Notes: generated by a model from the letters alone, not told the origin. Numbered from the stretch's first letter, positions 10,203 to 20,325 are shown. The stretch is DNA of 64,000 nt from Microbacterium sp. No. 7 (GCF_001314225.1 NZ_CP012697.1:1488001-1552000); one strand, 5' to 3'. Translations and numbers: made by a program.

Positions 10203-11879
10203 TCACTCGGACAGATCGAGCATGCGGGGGATCGGCTGCGTCTCGATGAGCAGGTGCTCGGAGGCGTGGCGCGTCTGCGCGAGCGGGAACGACGCGCGGA
10301 AGGTGGCGCCCCCGCCGGGGGTCTCCGTGACGTCGATCGTGCCGTGCAGGGCGTCGACGATCGCCGCGACGATCGACAGCCCGAGCCCCGAGCCGCCCGT
10401 CTCCCGGGTGCGTGAGGTGTCGGCGCGCCAGAAGCGCTGGAAGATCTTGTCGCGGATCTGGGCGGGGATGCCCTCGCCGTGATCGGCGATCGCGATCCAG
10501 CCCATGCCGCTGCGCACGTCGACGCCGACCGCGATCTCGATGGGCGAGTCGTCGGGCGTGTACCGGCGGGCGTTGGCCAGAAGGTTGGTCACGACCTGCC
10601 GGATGCGGTTCTCGTCGCCGAGCACGATGGGCTCGGGGGCGGTGGGGACGACGGGTGTGACCGGCGGCTCGTCGGGGGTCGCAGGGGTGGCCTTCTCGTC
10701 GCGCGGCCGCCGGCGCAGCAGCTTGCTCGCTCCCGCGCGTGCGGCGGCCGTCCGCCGCCGCGCCGTCGCCGTCGCCTCCGTCGTGGTGATCTCGGCCGTG
10801 CGCGGCGTCTCGGCCGGGCGGCCCGCGTCGATGGCGGTGATGCGGCGCGAGGGCGCCGTGACCCGCGTGTCGAGCACGGCGTCCTGGGCGACGAGCCGCA
10901 GGTCGACGGGGGTGAAGACGAAGTCCCGGCGCTCGTCGAGGCGCGCGAGGGCGAGGAGGTCCTCCACGAGCATGCCCATGCGGATCGCCTCCTTCTCGAT
11001 GCGATCCATCGCCTGCGCGGTCTGGTCGGCATCCGAGATCGCGCCCATCCGGTAGAGCTCGGCGTAGCCGCGCACCGTCACGAGTGGCGTGCGCAGCTCA
11101 TGACTCGCATCGCCGATGAACCGGCGCATCTGCTGCACCGACGCGTCGCGCTGGGCGATGGCGCGGTCGACGCGGTCGAGCATGGCGTTGATGGCGATCT
11201 TGAGCCGTCCCACCTCCGTCGTCGGCGCGATGTCGGTCATGCGCTGGCCGAAGTCGCCCGCGGCGATCGACATCGCCGTCTGCTCGACCTGGCCGAGCCC
11301 GCGGAACGTGAGGGTCACCACGAGCCGGGTGAGCAGGGCGCCGAGCACGATCGTCAGCAGCGAGAAGACCGAGTAGATGCTGATGTAGTTGGCGACGATC
11401 TGGTTCACCGCCGTCAGCGGCAGGGCGATCATCTGCGTGTGGCTGTCGCGCACGCCGGGGAGCACGGCGACGTCGACCGCCGCGTGGAACATCGTGTTCC
11501 CCGACGTCGCGGGCAGCGGGAACGGCGTCGTGCCGGTCGCGAAGGTCTCCTTGAGCGTGAAGGTCTCGGGGAACTCGGGCGGCGTCGCGCCGGGCGGTCC
11601 TCCCGCGGTCGCGAGCAGGGTGCCGTCGGGCCCGTAGACCGCGACGAAGTACTGCGTCTGCGGCATCGCGGCCGCCGGGCCGAACGCGGGGATGCCGTCG
11701 TCGATCGTGACGTCCATGATGGGGCTGACCACGTCGGTCACGACGAGCTGGTTCAGGTACTGGTCGACGGCGGCGAGCTGCGCGTTGCGCAGGAAGAACA
11801 TCGTCCCCAGGCCCACCGCGACGAGCCCGATCGCGAGCACCGCCACGGTGACGCCCGTCACCTTGGCGCGAAGGCTCAC
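10203..11879 (-). CDS. Two-component sensor histidine kinase with HAMP domain
   Basis: 558 residues: membrane segment about 8-30, extracytoplasmic sensor about 32-165, second membrane segment about 168-190, HAMP about 190-245, DHp with phospho-accepting His260 in SHELRTP, and HATPase_c with N-box NRIRQVVTNLLANA, G1 DHGEGIP and G2 GGSGLGLSI. Between DHp and ATPase (about 349-420) is an unusual low-complexity Thr/Ala/Arg/Pro insertion. It lies 69 nt downstream of its response regulator on the same strand. Start GTG with a weak SD; the signal is unknown. Resembles PrrB/TcrY-type actinobacterial kinases. Confidence 0.9.
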   Translation of the reverse strand: MSLRAKVTGVTVAVLAIGLVAVGLGTMFFLRNAQLAAVDQYLNQLVVTDVVSPIMDVTIDDGIPAFGPAAAMPQTQYFVAVYGPDGTLLATAGGPPGATPPEFPETFTLKETFATGTTPFPLPATSGNTMFHAAVDVAVLPGVRDSHTQMIALPLTAVNQIVANYISIYSVFSLLTIVLGALLTRLVVTLTFRGLGQVEQTAMSIAAGDFGQRMTDIAPTTEVGRLKIAINAMLDRVDRAIAQRDASVQQMRRFIGDASHELRTPLVTVRGYAELYRMGAISDADQTAQAMDRIEKEAIRMGMLVEDLLALARLDERRDFVFTPVDLRLVAQDAVLDTRVTAPSRRITAIDAGRPAETPRTAEITTTEATATARRRTAAARAGASKLLRRRPRDEKATPATPDEPPVTPVVPTAPEPIVLGDENRIRQVVTNLLANARRYTPDDSPIEIAVGVDVRSGMGWIAIADHGEGIPAQIRDKIFQRFWRADTSRTRETGGSGLGLSIVAAIVDALHGTIDVTETPGGGATFRASFPLAQTRHASEHLLIETQPIPRMLDLSE

Positions 11880-11948
11880 GCTGCGCCACCATCGGGTGAC
11901 GCCGTCGTACGGGTGCGTGCGGGTGCTCAGAGCGGTGTTCCGGTGGGG

Positions 11949-12641
11949 CTAGGCGGACTTGCCGGCCTTGAGCATGTAGCCGAAGCCGCGCTTGGTCTGG
12001 ATGAGCGGCTCGGACGAGTGCGGGTCGATCTTGCGGCGCAGGTACGAGATGTAGCTCTCGACGATGCCCGCGTCGCCGTTGAAGTCGTACTCCCACACGT
12101 GGTCGAGGATCTGGGCCTTGCTCAGCACGCGGTTCGGATTGAGCATGAGGTAGCGCAGCAGCTTGAACTCGGTGGGCGACAGGTCGATCGCGGTGTCGCC
12201 GACGAGCACCTCGTGGGTGTCCTGGTCCATCGTCAGCTCGCCGGCCTTGATGATCTGCTCCTCGTCGACCTGCATCGTGCGGCGGAGGATCGCCTGGATG
12301 CGGGCGACGATCTCGTCGAGGGAGAAGGGCTTCGTGACGTAGTCGTCACCGCCCGCGTTGAGGCCCTCGATCTTGTCCTCGGTGTCGTCCTTCGCGGTGA
12401 GGAAGAGGATGGGCGCCGTGTAGCCGGCGCCGCGCAGGCGCTTCGTGACGCTGAACCCGTTCATGTCGGGCAGCATGACGTCGAGGATGATGAGGTCGGG
12501 CTCCTCTTCGAGCACCGCGGAGATGGTCTGGGCGCCGTTCACGACGGCGCGCACCTGGAAGCCCGCGAAGCGGAGCGAGGTGACGAGGAGATCGCGGATG
12601 TTCGGTTCATCGTCGACGACGAGGATGCGAGGAGCGCTCAT
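11949..12641 (-). CDS. OmpR/PhoB-family response regulator
   Basis: 230 residues: receiver domain with acidic pocket VVDDEP (D10, D11), phospho-acceptor Asp54 in LILDVMLPD-type sequence, the switch Thr in FLTAKDD and Lys in TKPFSLDE. A winged-helix Trans_reg_C domain follows (about 130-225, EFKLLRYLMLNPNRVLSKAQ, then VVESYISYLRRKI-like recognition). Paired with the HAMP kinase downstream. CAAGAT at 12648-12653 lies 6 nt before the ATG, so a leaderless mRNA is possible. Confidence 0.93.
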   Translation of the reverse strand: MSAPRILVVDDEPNIRDLLVTSLRFAGFQVRAVVNGAQTISAVLEEEPDLIILDVMLPDMNGFSVTKRLRGAGYTAPILFLTAKDDTEDKIEGLNAGGDDYVTKPFSLDEIVARIQAILRRTMQVDEEQIIKAGELTMDQDTHEVLVGDTAIDLSPTEFKLLRYLMLNPNRVLSKAQILDHVWEYDFNGDAGIVESYISYLRRKIDPHSSEPLIQTKRGFGYMLKAGKSA

Positions 12642-12683
12642 AGGCCCATCTTGGCATCGGAACCCATCGTTTCGCTGGATATC

Positions 12684-14327
12684 TCAGGCGGCGTCGAGGC
12701 GGTCGGCATCCTTGATCGTGTATGAGTAGCCCTGCTCGGCGAGGAAGCGCTGGCGGTTCTGCGCGAAGTCCTGATCGACGGTGTCGCGGGCGATGAGCGT
12801 GTAGAACGTCGCCGTGTGGCCGCTCGTCTTGGGGCGCAGCAGCCGGCCGAGGCGCTGCGCCTCCTCCTGCCGCGAGCCGAACGATCCCGACACCTGGATC
12901 GCGACGGACGCCTCGGGCAGGTCCACCGAGAAGTTGGCGACCTTCGAGACGACGAGCACCGAGACGCTGCCCTCGCGGAAGGCCTGGAACAGCTCCTCGC
13001 GCTCGTCGACGGGTGTCGCCCCCGTGATCTGCGGCACGTCGAGCGCCTGCGCGAGCGCGTCGATCTGATCGAGGTACTGGCCGATCACGAGGATCTGCTC
13101 GCCCGCGTGCCGCGCGACGAGCTGCCGCACGATGTCGATCTTCGCCGGCGCCGTCGCCGCCAGCCGGTAGCGCTCGTCGTCGGCGGATGCCGCGTACTCG
13201 AGCCGGTCGGACGCCGGAAGGTCGACGCGCACCTCGAAGCACTCGGCGGGGGAGATGAAGCCCTGCGCCTCGATCTGCTTCCACGGCGCGTCGAAGCGCT
13301 TGGGGCCGATGAGGCTGAAGACGTCGCCCTCGCGCCCGTCCTCGCGCACGAGCGTGGCCGTGAGGCCCAGCCGGCGCCGGGCCTGCAGATCGGCGGTGAG
13401 CTTGAACACCGGCGCCGGCAGCAGGTGCACCTCGTCGTAGAGGATGAGCCCCCAGTCCAGGGCGTCGAGCAGCGCGAGGTGCGCGTAGGCGCCCTTCCGG
13501 CGCGCCGTGAGGATCTGGTAGGTCGCGATGGTGACCGGCTTGACCTCCTTGACCTGACCCGAGTACTCGCCGATCTCCTCGGGGGTCAGGCTCGTGCGCG
13601 CGAGCAGCTCGTCGCGCCACTGCCGGGCGCTCACGGTGTTGGTCACGAGGATCAGGGTCGTCGTCTTCGTCGCGGCCATCGCGGCGGCGCCGACGAGCGT
13701 CTTGCCCGCACCGCACGGCAGCACGACGACGCCCGAGCCGCCCGCGCTGAACGCCTCGACGGCCTCGCGCTGGTACGGCCGCAGCTCCCAGCCGTCCTCG
13801 TGCAGCTCGATCGGGTGCGGCGTGCCGGGCGTGTAGCCCGCGCGGTCCTCGGCGGGCCAGCCGATCTTCAGCAGCTCCTGCTTGATGTGCCCGCGCGCCC
13901 ACGCGTCGATGACGTAGACGCCCGGCGCGGGGTTGCCGATCAGCAGCGGCTGGATGCGCTTGTTGCCGGCGACCTGTGCGAGCACGGCGGGATCCGAGCC
14001 GTGCAGCACGAGCGTTCCCTCGTCGTCGCGCTCGATCACGAGCCGTCCGTAGCGGTTCACCGTCTCGCGCAGGTCGATCGCGACCGACGGGGGGACGGGG
14101 AAGCGCGACCAGCGGTCGAGGGTCGCGAGCATGTCGTCGGCGTCGTGTCCGGCGGCGCGCGCGTTCCACAGGCCCAGCCGTGTGATGCGGTAGGTGTGGA
14201 TGTGCTCGGGAGCGCGTTCCAGCTCGGCGAAGATCGCCAGCTCGTGACGCGCGGTCTCGGCGTCGGGATGCGCGACTTCGAGCAGCACGGTGCGGTCGCT
14301 CTGCACGATGAGGGGGCCGTCAGACAT
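12684..14327 (-). CDS. XPB-type DNA repair helicase
   Basis: 547-residue superfamily-2 helicase of the bacterial XPB group, expected to unwind DNA 3'-5' in repair. Motif I is VLPCGAGKTLVGA, motif II is the DEVH box (LYDEVHLLPAP), motif III GLTATLVRED; the helicase C domain has ILVIGQYLDQ and ends RLGRLLRPKTSGHTATFYTL (motif VI region). An N-terminal XPB domain of about 170 residues is present. TAGACT (14336-14341) ends 8 nt before the ATG, suggesting leaderless expression. The helicase-associated gene lies just upstream on the same strand. Confidence 0.93.
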   Translation of the reverse strand: MSDGPLIVQSDRTVLLEVAHPDAETARHELAIFAELERAPEHIHTYRITRLGLWNARAAGHDADDMLATLDRWSRFPVPPSVAIDLRETVNRYGRLVIERDDEGTLVLHGSDPAVLAQVAGNKRIQPLLIGNPAPGVYVIDAWARGHIKQELLKIGWPAEDRAGYTPGTPHPIELHEDGWELRPYQREAVEAFSAGGSGVVVLPCGAGKTLVGAAAMAATKTTTLILVTNTVSARQWRDELLARTSLTPEEIGEYSGQVKEVKPVTIATYQILTARRKGAYAHLALLDALDWGLILYDEVHLLPAPVFKLTADLQARRRLGLTATLVREDGREGDVFSLIGPKRFDAPWKQIEAQGFISPAECFEVRVDLPASDRLEYAASADDERYRLAATAPAKIDIVRQLVARHAGEQILVIGQYLDQIDALAQALDVPQITGATPVDEREELFQAFREGSVSVLVVSKVANFSVDLPEASVAIQVSGSFGSRQEEAQRLGRLLRPKTSGHTATFYTLIARDTVDQDFAQNRQRFLAEQGYSYTIKDADRLDAA

Positions 14328-14390
14328 AGCTTTCTAGTCTACCCGCGACATCCTGAGGGGGCGCCGCGCCGGTGCCGATGCGGCGCCGGG

Positions 14391-16100
14391 TCAGGCCGGC
14401 CGCACGCTGACGATGCTCGACACGGGCAGCGTGCGCTCGACGTCGGCGCCTCGGTCGAGACCGCGCAGACGCCCGCCGCCGACACCCGTGAGCTCCAGGT
14501 TCAGGGTGTGCTCGGTGCCGTCGGGCAGGCGCACGACGACCGTGACCGCGGCCCTCTCGCGCACGGCCTGCTCCAGCTCCCGTCCGAGCCAGGCCGCGTC
14601 GGTTCCCGCGCCGTGCCCCGCGCGCAGGCGCGCGATCAGGGGCGCATAGCCGTCGACGGACGCGGCGGACGACGCCGGCTCGTCCGCCGGGGCGGCGTGC
14701 GGTGCGGGCGCGGCGTGGCCGAGCGCGGCGACGACCGGATAGCGGGCATCGCCGATGAGCCGGAACGCGATCTCCGGGCTCGAGCGCGTGACGAGGCCGT
14801 CGCCGTCGCGGACGAGGCCGAGCGGGCGCAGCGCCTGGTCGATCTCGATCGCGTCGAGCAGGTCGGGCAGGCCCGAGACCCGCGTGCCGCCGTCGGCGCG
14901 CGACGAGACCCGCACGCCGCCGTGCCGTGCGGCGCACCGCTCGATCTCGTAGGCGAGCGGCTGCGGCACGCCGGTGAGCGAGATCTCGCTCAGGAACGCG
15001 TGCAGCGACGCCGCGCTCTCGCCGGCGTCGAGCGCGGCCGCGATCGTCTCCGCCGTGAAGCGGAAGGTCGACGCCTGCGCGCGCGACTCCCGCCGCGCCG
15101 CGCGGCGCAGCCGCCGGTCGATGCGCGGCACGAGGGGCCCCGGGGCGATGGCCGTCAGGTCGTTCTGGAGGAACACGCGGTCGACCTCGGGGGGCAGCAG
15201 CTGGCGCAGCGACCCCTCGTCGACGTCGCCCCCGTCGGCGAAGCCGCGTGCCCACGACGATGTGCGGCCGTGGGCGTCGGTGATCGCCCAGCGCGCGAAC
15301 GACCTGCGCCAGCGCGCCGCCTGCTCGGGCCAGGCCGGGTCGTAGGGGTAGGCCGCGCGCCACCGCGACGGCTCGATCCAGCCGCCCGCGCTCGTGCGCA
15401 GCGCGGCGGGCAGGCCGGCGCGCAGGCGAGCGGCCACCGTGCGCCAGCGTTCGGCGGTGCCGAGGGCGAGCCAGTCGCGACCCGTGGGCGTCGTCACGAG
15501 CCGCCGGTCGTGGCCGGCCAGCAGGCCCGCCGTCTCGGCGACGGCGACCAGCTCGTCGGCGACGTCGGGCGTGCCGACGGCCCCGACCTCCACGAGGCGC
15601 CGCCGGTCGGCTGCGCCGAGCGCGCCCGACGCGATGCGGTGCAGCGCGAGGTCCTGGGCGGCCTGCAGCACGTCGGCGAGCGACGTGGTCGCCGTGAACG
15701 CGCGCTCCGCCGCGAAGGCGTCGGTCTCGGGCTCGGCGATCCCGTCGTCGGCATCCGCCGGCGGCGGCGCGGGTGCGGGCAGGGTCGACATGACCTCGGC
15801 GACGGCGCCGTAGACGCGCGAGGCGCCGTCGACGAGCGCGAGCCGCCGCAGGCGGTCGCCCGCGCCGGGGGAGAGCGTCGCGCCGTCCCTCGCGCGCGCG
15901 AGGTCGTCGGCCTCGACCGCGGAGAGACGCTGGAGGCCCCGCAGGATGCTGCCGGGCTCCAGCAGGAGCTCCGCGAGGTCATAGAGGTCGGCGAGCGAGG
16001 TCGCGGGTGCGACGGAGCGCGCCGTCAGCAGGGCGGCCAGATCGGCGTCGGACAGACTCGCCAGCCACGTCGCGAGGGTTCGGGTCGCAGAGACCGTCAC
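14391..16100 (-). CDS. Helicase-associated domain protein (XPB/Ssl2 N-terminal-like)
   Basis: 569 residues, all-helical N-terminal half (LASLSDADLAALLTAR), then repeated winged-helix-like segments. The C-terminal part (about 440-480) resembles the XPB/Ssl2 N-terminal region found separately from the helicase in actinobacteria. No catalytic motif is visible. Starts at GTG 10 nt after the small membrane protein gene and precedes the XPB helicase gene, a pairing that suggests the two proteins work together. Confidence 0.72.
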   Translation of the reverse strand: MTVSATRTLATWLASLSDADLAALLTARSVAPATSLADLYDLAELLLEPGSILRGLQRLSAVEADDLARARDGATLSPGAGDRLRRLALVDGASRVYGAVAEVMSTLPAPAPPPADADDGIAEPETDAFAAERAFTATTSLADVLQAAQDLALHRIASGALGAADRRRLVEVGAVGTPDVADELVAVAETAGLLAGHDRRLVTTPTGRDWLALGTAERWRTVAARLRAGLPAALRTSAGGWIEPSRWRAAYPYDPAWPEQAARWRRSFARWAITDAHGRTSSWARGFADGGDVDEGSLRQLLPPEVDRVFLQNDLTAIAPGPLVPRIDRRLRRAARRESRAQASTFRFTAETIAAALDAGESAASLHAFLSEISLTGVPQPLAYEIERCAARHGGVRVSSRADGGTRVSGLPDLLDAIEIDQALRPLGLVRDGDGLVTRSSPEIAFRLIGDARYPVVAALGHAAPAPHAAPADEPASSAASVDGYAPLIARLRAGHGAGTDAAWLGRELEQAVRERAAVTVVVRLPDGTEHTLNLELTGVGGGRLRGLDRGADVERTLPVSSIVSVRPA

Positions 16101-16110
16101 AGACAGCCCG

Positions 16111-16389
16111 TCAGCGCCTCTTGCCGGGCTTCTTGTTGGCGCGTGACTTGCGCACGAACGTCATGATGAGCACGGCCATCAGCAGCAGGAAGGCGAGGAT
16201 GGGGGCGACGTAGACGATCGTGCCCACGGTCACCCAGAACCGCTGGCTGAAGTCGGCACCGGCCTGCGTCCCGATGATGATCGCGACGAAGCAGACGATC
16301 GACAGCACGACCATTCCCAGCGACATGAACGCGAGGATGCGGTCGATGCGCCGTACGGGGATGTCGTTTCCGGCCGGTGAAGTGCTCAT
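16111..16389 (-). CDS. Small two-span membrane protein
   Basis: 92 residues with two membrane helices (about 18-40, ILAFMSLGMVVLSIVCFVAI, and 52-78, VTVGTIVYVAPILAFLLLMA) and a basic C-terminal tail rich in Lys/Arg. I chose the ATG of MSTSPAGND because TAGGCT (16397-16402) ends 7 nt upstream, implying a leaderless mRNA; a longer frame would cross the divergent cold-shock promoter. No function recognised. Confidence 0.72.
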   Translation of the reverse strand: MSTSPAGNDIPVRRIDRILAFMSLGMVVLSIVCFVAIIIGTQAGADFSQRFWVTVGTIVYVAPILAFLLLMAVLIMTFVRKSRANKKPGKRR

Positions 16390-16495
16390 CGGGACAAGCC
16401 TACTGCGTGTCGCCGTGGCGTAGGCTTGTGGGCGGGGCTGAAGGGTCCCGATTTTGTTGCGCCCCGTGCGGGGCCCGTTCTGCGAGGTAATCACG

Positions 16496-16879
16496 ATGCC
16501 CACCGGCAAGGTCAGGTTCTACGACGAGGAGAAGGGCTTCGGCTTCATCACGGGCGACGACGGCCAGGACGTCTTCCTGCACGCGACCGCCCTGCCGGCC
16601 GGAACCACGGGGCTCAAGCCGGGCACGCGCCTGGAGTTCGGCGTCGCCGACGGACGCAAGGGCCTGCAGGCGCTCGCCGTGCGCGTGCTCGACGCGCCCG
16701 TCAGCCTCGCCAAGCGCAACCGCAAGCCGGCCGACGACATGGCGGTCATCATCGAGGATCTCGTCAAGCTCCTCGACGGCATCGGCGGAGACCTGCGCCA
16801 CGGACGCTATCCGAGCGGCAGCCACGCCAAGAAGGTGGCGGCGGTGCTGCGCCGCGTGGCCGATGACCTCGATGCCTGA
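16496..16879 (+). CDS. Cold-shock domain protein with C-terminal extension
   Basis: 127 residues. Residues 1-65 are a cold-shock domain with RNP1-like KGFGFITGDDG and RNP2-like DVFLHATAL, binding single-stranded nucleic acid. A 60-residue helical extension follows (SLAKRNRKPADDMAVIIEDL and on), a form common in actinobacteria, where it precedes DUF3027 as here. A TAGGCT hexamer at 16423-16428 gives a leader of about 60 nt. The stop overlaps the next gene. Confidence 0.9.
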   Translation: MPTGKVRFYDEEKGFGFITGDDGQDVFLHATALPAGTTGLKPGTRLEFGVADGRKGLQALAVRVLDAPVSLAKRNRKPADDMAVIIEDLVKLLDGIGGDLRHGRYPSGSHAKKVAAVLRRVADDLDA

Positions 16880-17453
16880 GCCCGTGGACGAGCGCCTGCT
16901 GACCGCGCATGATCTCGCCCGTGCGGCGCTGCACGAGGTCACGCCCGCGACGACGATCGGCGACGCCGCGGGCTACACGCTCGAAGACGACGGCGTCGTC
17001 TCGCTGCGCTTCCACAACACGCTGCCGGGCTACCCGGGCTGGTTCTGGACGGTGAGCGTCGCGGTCGTCGAGGGCGCCGAGCCCACCGTGCTCGAGCTGG
17101 AGCTGCTGCCCGGCGACGATGCGCTGCTCGCGCCGGAGTGGGTGCCGTGGGCGACGCGTCTGGCGGAGTACCAGGCGGCCCAGGCGGCGCTCGCCGCCGC
17201 GCGCGCCGAGGCCGGCGACGAAGACGACGAGGAGGACGACGACGAGGAGCTCGAGGACGTCGACGATCTCGACGCCGCCGACTTCGACGAGGACGGCTCG
17301 CCCCTGCTGCACTCGGGCGACGTCGACGGCGTCGACATCGACGTCTTCGACGACGAGGACATCGACGACGAGGACGACGCCGACGACGACGAGGACGACG
17401 CCGACGACGAGGACGACGTCGACACGGTGGACATCGGCGACGAGGCCCGCTGA
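16863..17453 (+). CDS. DUF3027-domain protein with a long acidic tail
   Basis: 196 residues from ATG 16863 (a second ATG at 16872 gives 193). Residues 8-110 match DUF3027 (LARAALHEVTPATTIGDAAG, PGYPGWFWTVSVAVV). Residues about 118-193 are almost entirely Asp/Glu, encoded by near-tandem GAC/GAG codons. Overlaps the cold-shock gene by 17 or 8 nt, so probably co-translated. Function unknown; the acidic tail could mimic nucleic acid or bind basic partners (inference). Confidence 0.8.
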   Translation: MTSMPEPVDERLLTAHDLARAALHEVTPATTIGDAAGYTLEDDGVVSLRFHNTLPGYPGWFWTVSVAVVEGAEPTVLELELLPGDDALLAPEWVPWATRLAEYQAAQAALAAARAEAGDEDDEEDDDEELEDVDDLDAADFDEDGSPLLHSGDVDGVDIDVFDDEDIDDEDDADDDEDDADDEDDVDTVDIGDEAR

Positions 17454-17506
17454 CGACGAGGCGCCCGACGACGCCGCCGACGGCGGTCCTTGCGGTCGAC
17501 GACGCG

Positions 17507-18226
17507 ATGGGCGACGCTGAAGGGGTGCGTTCCCTCGGCGTCCTCCCGCCCGACGCGCCCGATCCCCGGGATGCGACGAGCGCCCGGCTGCGCACGCTCT
17601 CGTTTCCCGTGATGGGCCTGGCGCCCCAGCGCACGATCGAGGACGACGGGGCGATCGGGTTCACGGAGGGGAGCGGCGGCGACGGCGGCGTCTGGCATGT
17701 CGCGGTGAGCGTCGGCTATGCGCTGTGGCGCAACCCCGACGACAGAGACGATCCCGTCAACCTCGCCGATCTCGACGAGCGGACGCGCGCGTCCCTGGAG
17801 GAGGAGCCGCCGTGGCCGCGTCCCGCCTGGCTCGTCGAGGCGGCGCAGCGGATGCGCTATCGACGGCTCTGGGAGACGGTGCGCACGTCATGGCACCGCG
17901 ACCGGGATGAGCGCACGACCCTGGAGCGCCAGCTCGTCGACCACGTGAACTACGTCCTCATGAACAGCTTCCGGGAGGAGCTGGGGCTGCAGCCCGGACC
18001 GCTCACGGATCGCGCATGGATGGTCTCGGAGACCTCCGTGCGCCGAGGGGTCACGCTCGTGGTCGACGGAGACGCGCACGATGCGTGCGAGATCGACACC
18101 GATCCGTTCGTGTACGCCATCGGCGCCCGGCTCAGCGACGAGCTCGTCGTCACGGTCGTCGTCCCCCGGGACGATCTGCACCACGTGCGCATCGCACTCG
18201 TGACGCGGGATCGTCCCGGGCGATGA
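17507..18226 (+). CDS. Hypothetical protein
   Basis: 239 residues from ATG 17507; GTG 17525 is an alternative, and neither has a clear SD. The sequence is soluble and Arg/Asp-rich with Trp-rich patches (GGVWHVAVSVGYALWRN, PWPRPAWLVEA) and a conserved-looking end with strands VTLVVDG, PFVYAIGARL, ELVVTVVVPRD. No known domain recognised. Codon use matches its neighbours, so I believe it is real. Confidence 0.55.
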   Translation: MGDAEGVRSLGVLPPDAPDPRDATSARLRTLSFPVMGLAPQRTIEDDGAIGFTEGSGGDGGVWHVAVSVGYALWRNPDDRDDPVNLADLDERTRASLEEEPPWPRPAWLVEAAQRMRYRRLWETVRTSWHRDRDERTTLERQLVDHVNYVLMNSFREELGLQPGPLTDRAWMVSETSVRRGVTLVVDGDAHDACEIDTDPFVYAIGARLSDELVVTVVVPRDDLHHVRIALVTRDRPGR

Positions 18227-18262
18227 CGGCGAACGGCGTCAGCCTCGCAGGCCGGTAGGGCA

Positions 18263-18299
18263 GGTCTCGATGTGGCCGCCTGCGGCGGCCTGCTCAACC
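18263..18299 (+). repeat. REP-like hairpin repeat, copy 2
   Basis: Begins GGTCTCGAT, has a perfect 7-bp hairpin core (GGCCGCC, TGC loop, GGCGGCC; 18274-18290) and ends CTGCTCAACC. Same ends as the repeat at 8952-8986. It lies between convergent genes and may terminate both. Confidence 0.68.
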
Positions 18300-18314
18300 T
18301 TGATGCACTCCGCG

Positions 18315-19454
<1,140 letters not shown>

Positions 19455-19535
19455 CTAGGGGCGGGTTCGCTGCCGTCCCGTCGACGAACAGATAGGCTGG
19501 CCTTACACAACGATTCGATCCGCGGCAGGGCTGGA

Positions 19536-20243
19536 ATGACCGATCTCATCGATACCACCGAGATGTATCTGCGCACGATCCTCGAGCTGGAGGAGGAGGG
19601 CATCGTTCCGCTGCGCGCGCGCATCTCCGAGCGCCTCGGCCACTCGGGGCCGACGGTGTCGCAGACGGTCGGGCGCATGGAGCGCGACGGCCTCGTCGTC
19701 GTGACGGAGGACCGCTCGCTCGAGCTGACCACGGCGGGGCGGCAGAAGGCGATCGACGTCATGCGCAAGCACCGTCTCGCCGAGCGCCTGCTCAGCGACG
19801 TGATCGGCCTCGACTGGGCGTACGTGCACGACGAGGCCTGCCGGTGGGAGCACGTGATGAGCGAGCTCGTCGAGCGCCGGCTCATCGAGCTGCTCGGCCA
19901 CCCCACGGAGTCGCCCTACGGCAACCCGATCCCGGGCCTCGACCAGCTCGGCGACGTGCCCGCGCACACCTTCGAGGAGGGCGTCGTGGGACTCGTGCGG
20001 CTGCTCGACCACGTGGGCGACTCGGTGCGGGGGACCGTGCGGCGCCTCGCCGAGCCGGTGCAGGTCGACCCGGACCTCCTCGGGCAGCTCCGCGACGCGG
20101 GCGTCGTCCCGGGGGCCAGCGGCGAGTTCCGGTTCAGCGAGGGGTACGTGCTCGCGCAGATGGACGGACAGGTCGACGGCATCGAGCTGCCGGTCGAGGT
20201 CGCGGGGCACATCTTCTTGATCGACACACGCGATCGGGTCTGA
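19536..20243 (+). CDS. DtxR/IdeR-type iron-dependent repressor
   Basis: 235 residues: winged HTH (about 1-70, LGHSGPTVSQTVGRMERDGLV), metal-binding dimerisation domain (71-140) and an SH3-like C-terminal domain. All DtxR metal ligands occur at DtxR numbering: M10, H79, E83, H98, C102, E105 and H106. Cys102 rather than Glu points to Fe(II) rather than Mn(II) sensing. TAGGCT at 19493-19498 is the likely -10. Candidate regulator of the iron-boxed transporter operon at 56 kb. Confidence 0.92.
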   Translation: MTDLIDTTEMYLRTILELEEEGIVPLRARISERLGHSGPTVSQTVGRMERDGLVVVTEDRSLELTTAGRQKAIDVMRKHRLAERLLSDVIGLDWAYVHDEACRWEHVMSELVERRLIELLGHPTESPYGNPIPGLDQLGDVPAHTFEEGVVGLVRLLDHVGDSVRGTVRRLAEPVQVDPDLLGQLRDAGVVPGASGEFRFSEGYVLAQMDGQVDGIELPVEVAGHIFLIDTRDRV

Positions 20244-20290
20244 CGGAACTCCTGATCAGGAGCATTTCCCGGGTGCGCCCTGCTCTCAGT

Positions 20291-20319
20291 GTGACAATTT
20301 CGTTATCATCGGGTAGCCT
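20291..20319 (+). promoter_or_regulatory. Promoter of the M23 peptidase leader
   Basis: -35 GTGACA (20291-20296), 17-nt spacer, -10 TAGCCT (20314-20319). Predicted start near 20326, giving a leader of about 145 nt before the preferred TTG start. Confidence 0.55.
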
Positions 20320-20325
20320 CTAAGG

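Noticed and set aside
17217..17440. GAC/GAG near-repeats as a simple sequence repeat or CRISPR-like array
   Set aside because: They are in-frame codons for the acidic tail of the DUF3027 protein; no regular spacers.
19487..19505. Iron box at the DtxR-type gene's own promoter
   Set aside because: The right half resembles the consensus (TAGGCT..CCT) but only about 11 of 19 positions match, too weak to call.
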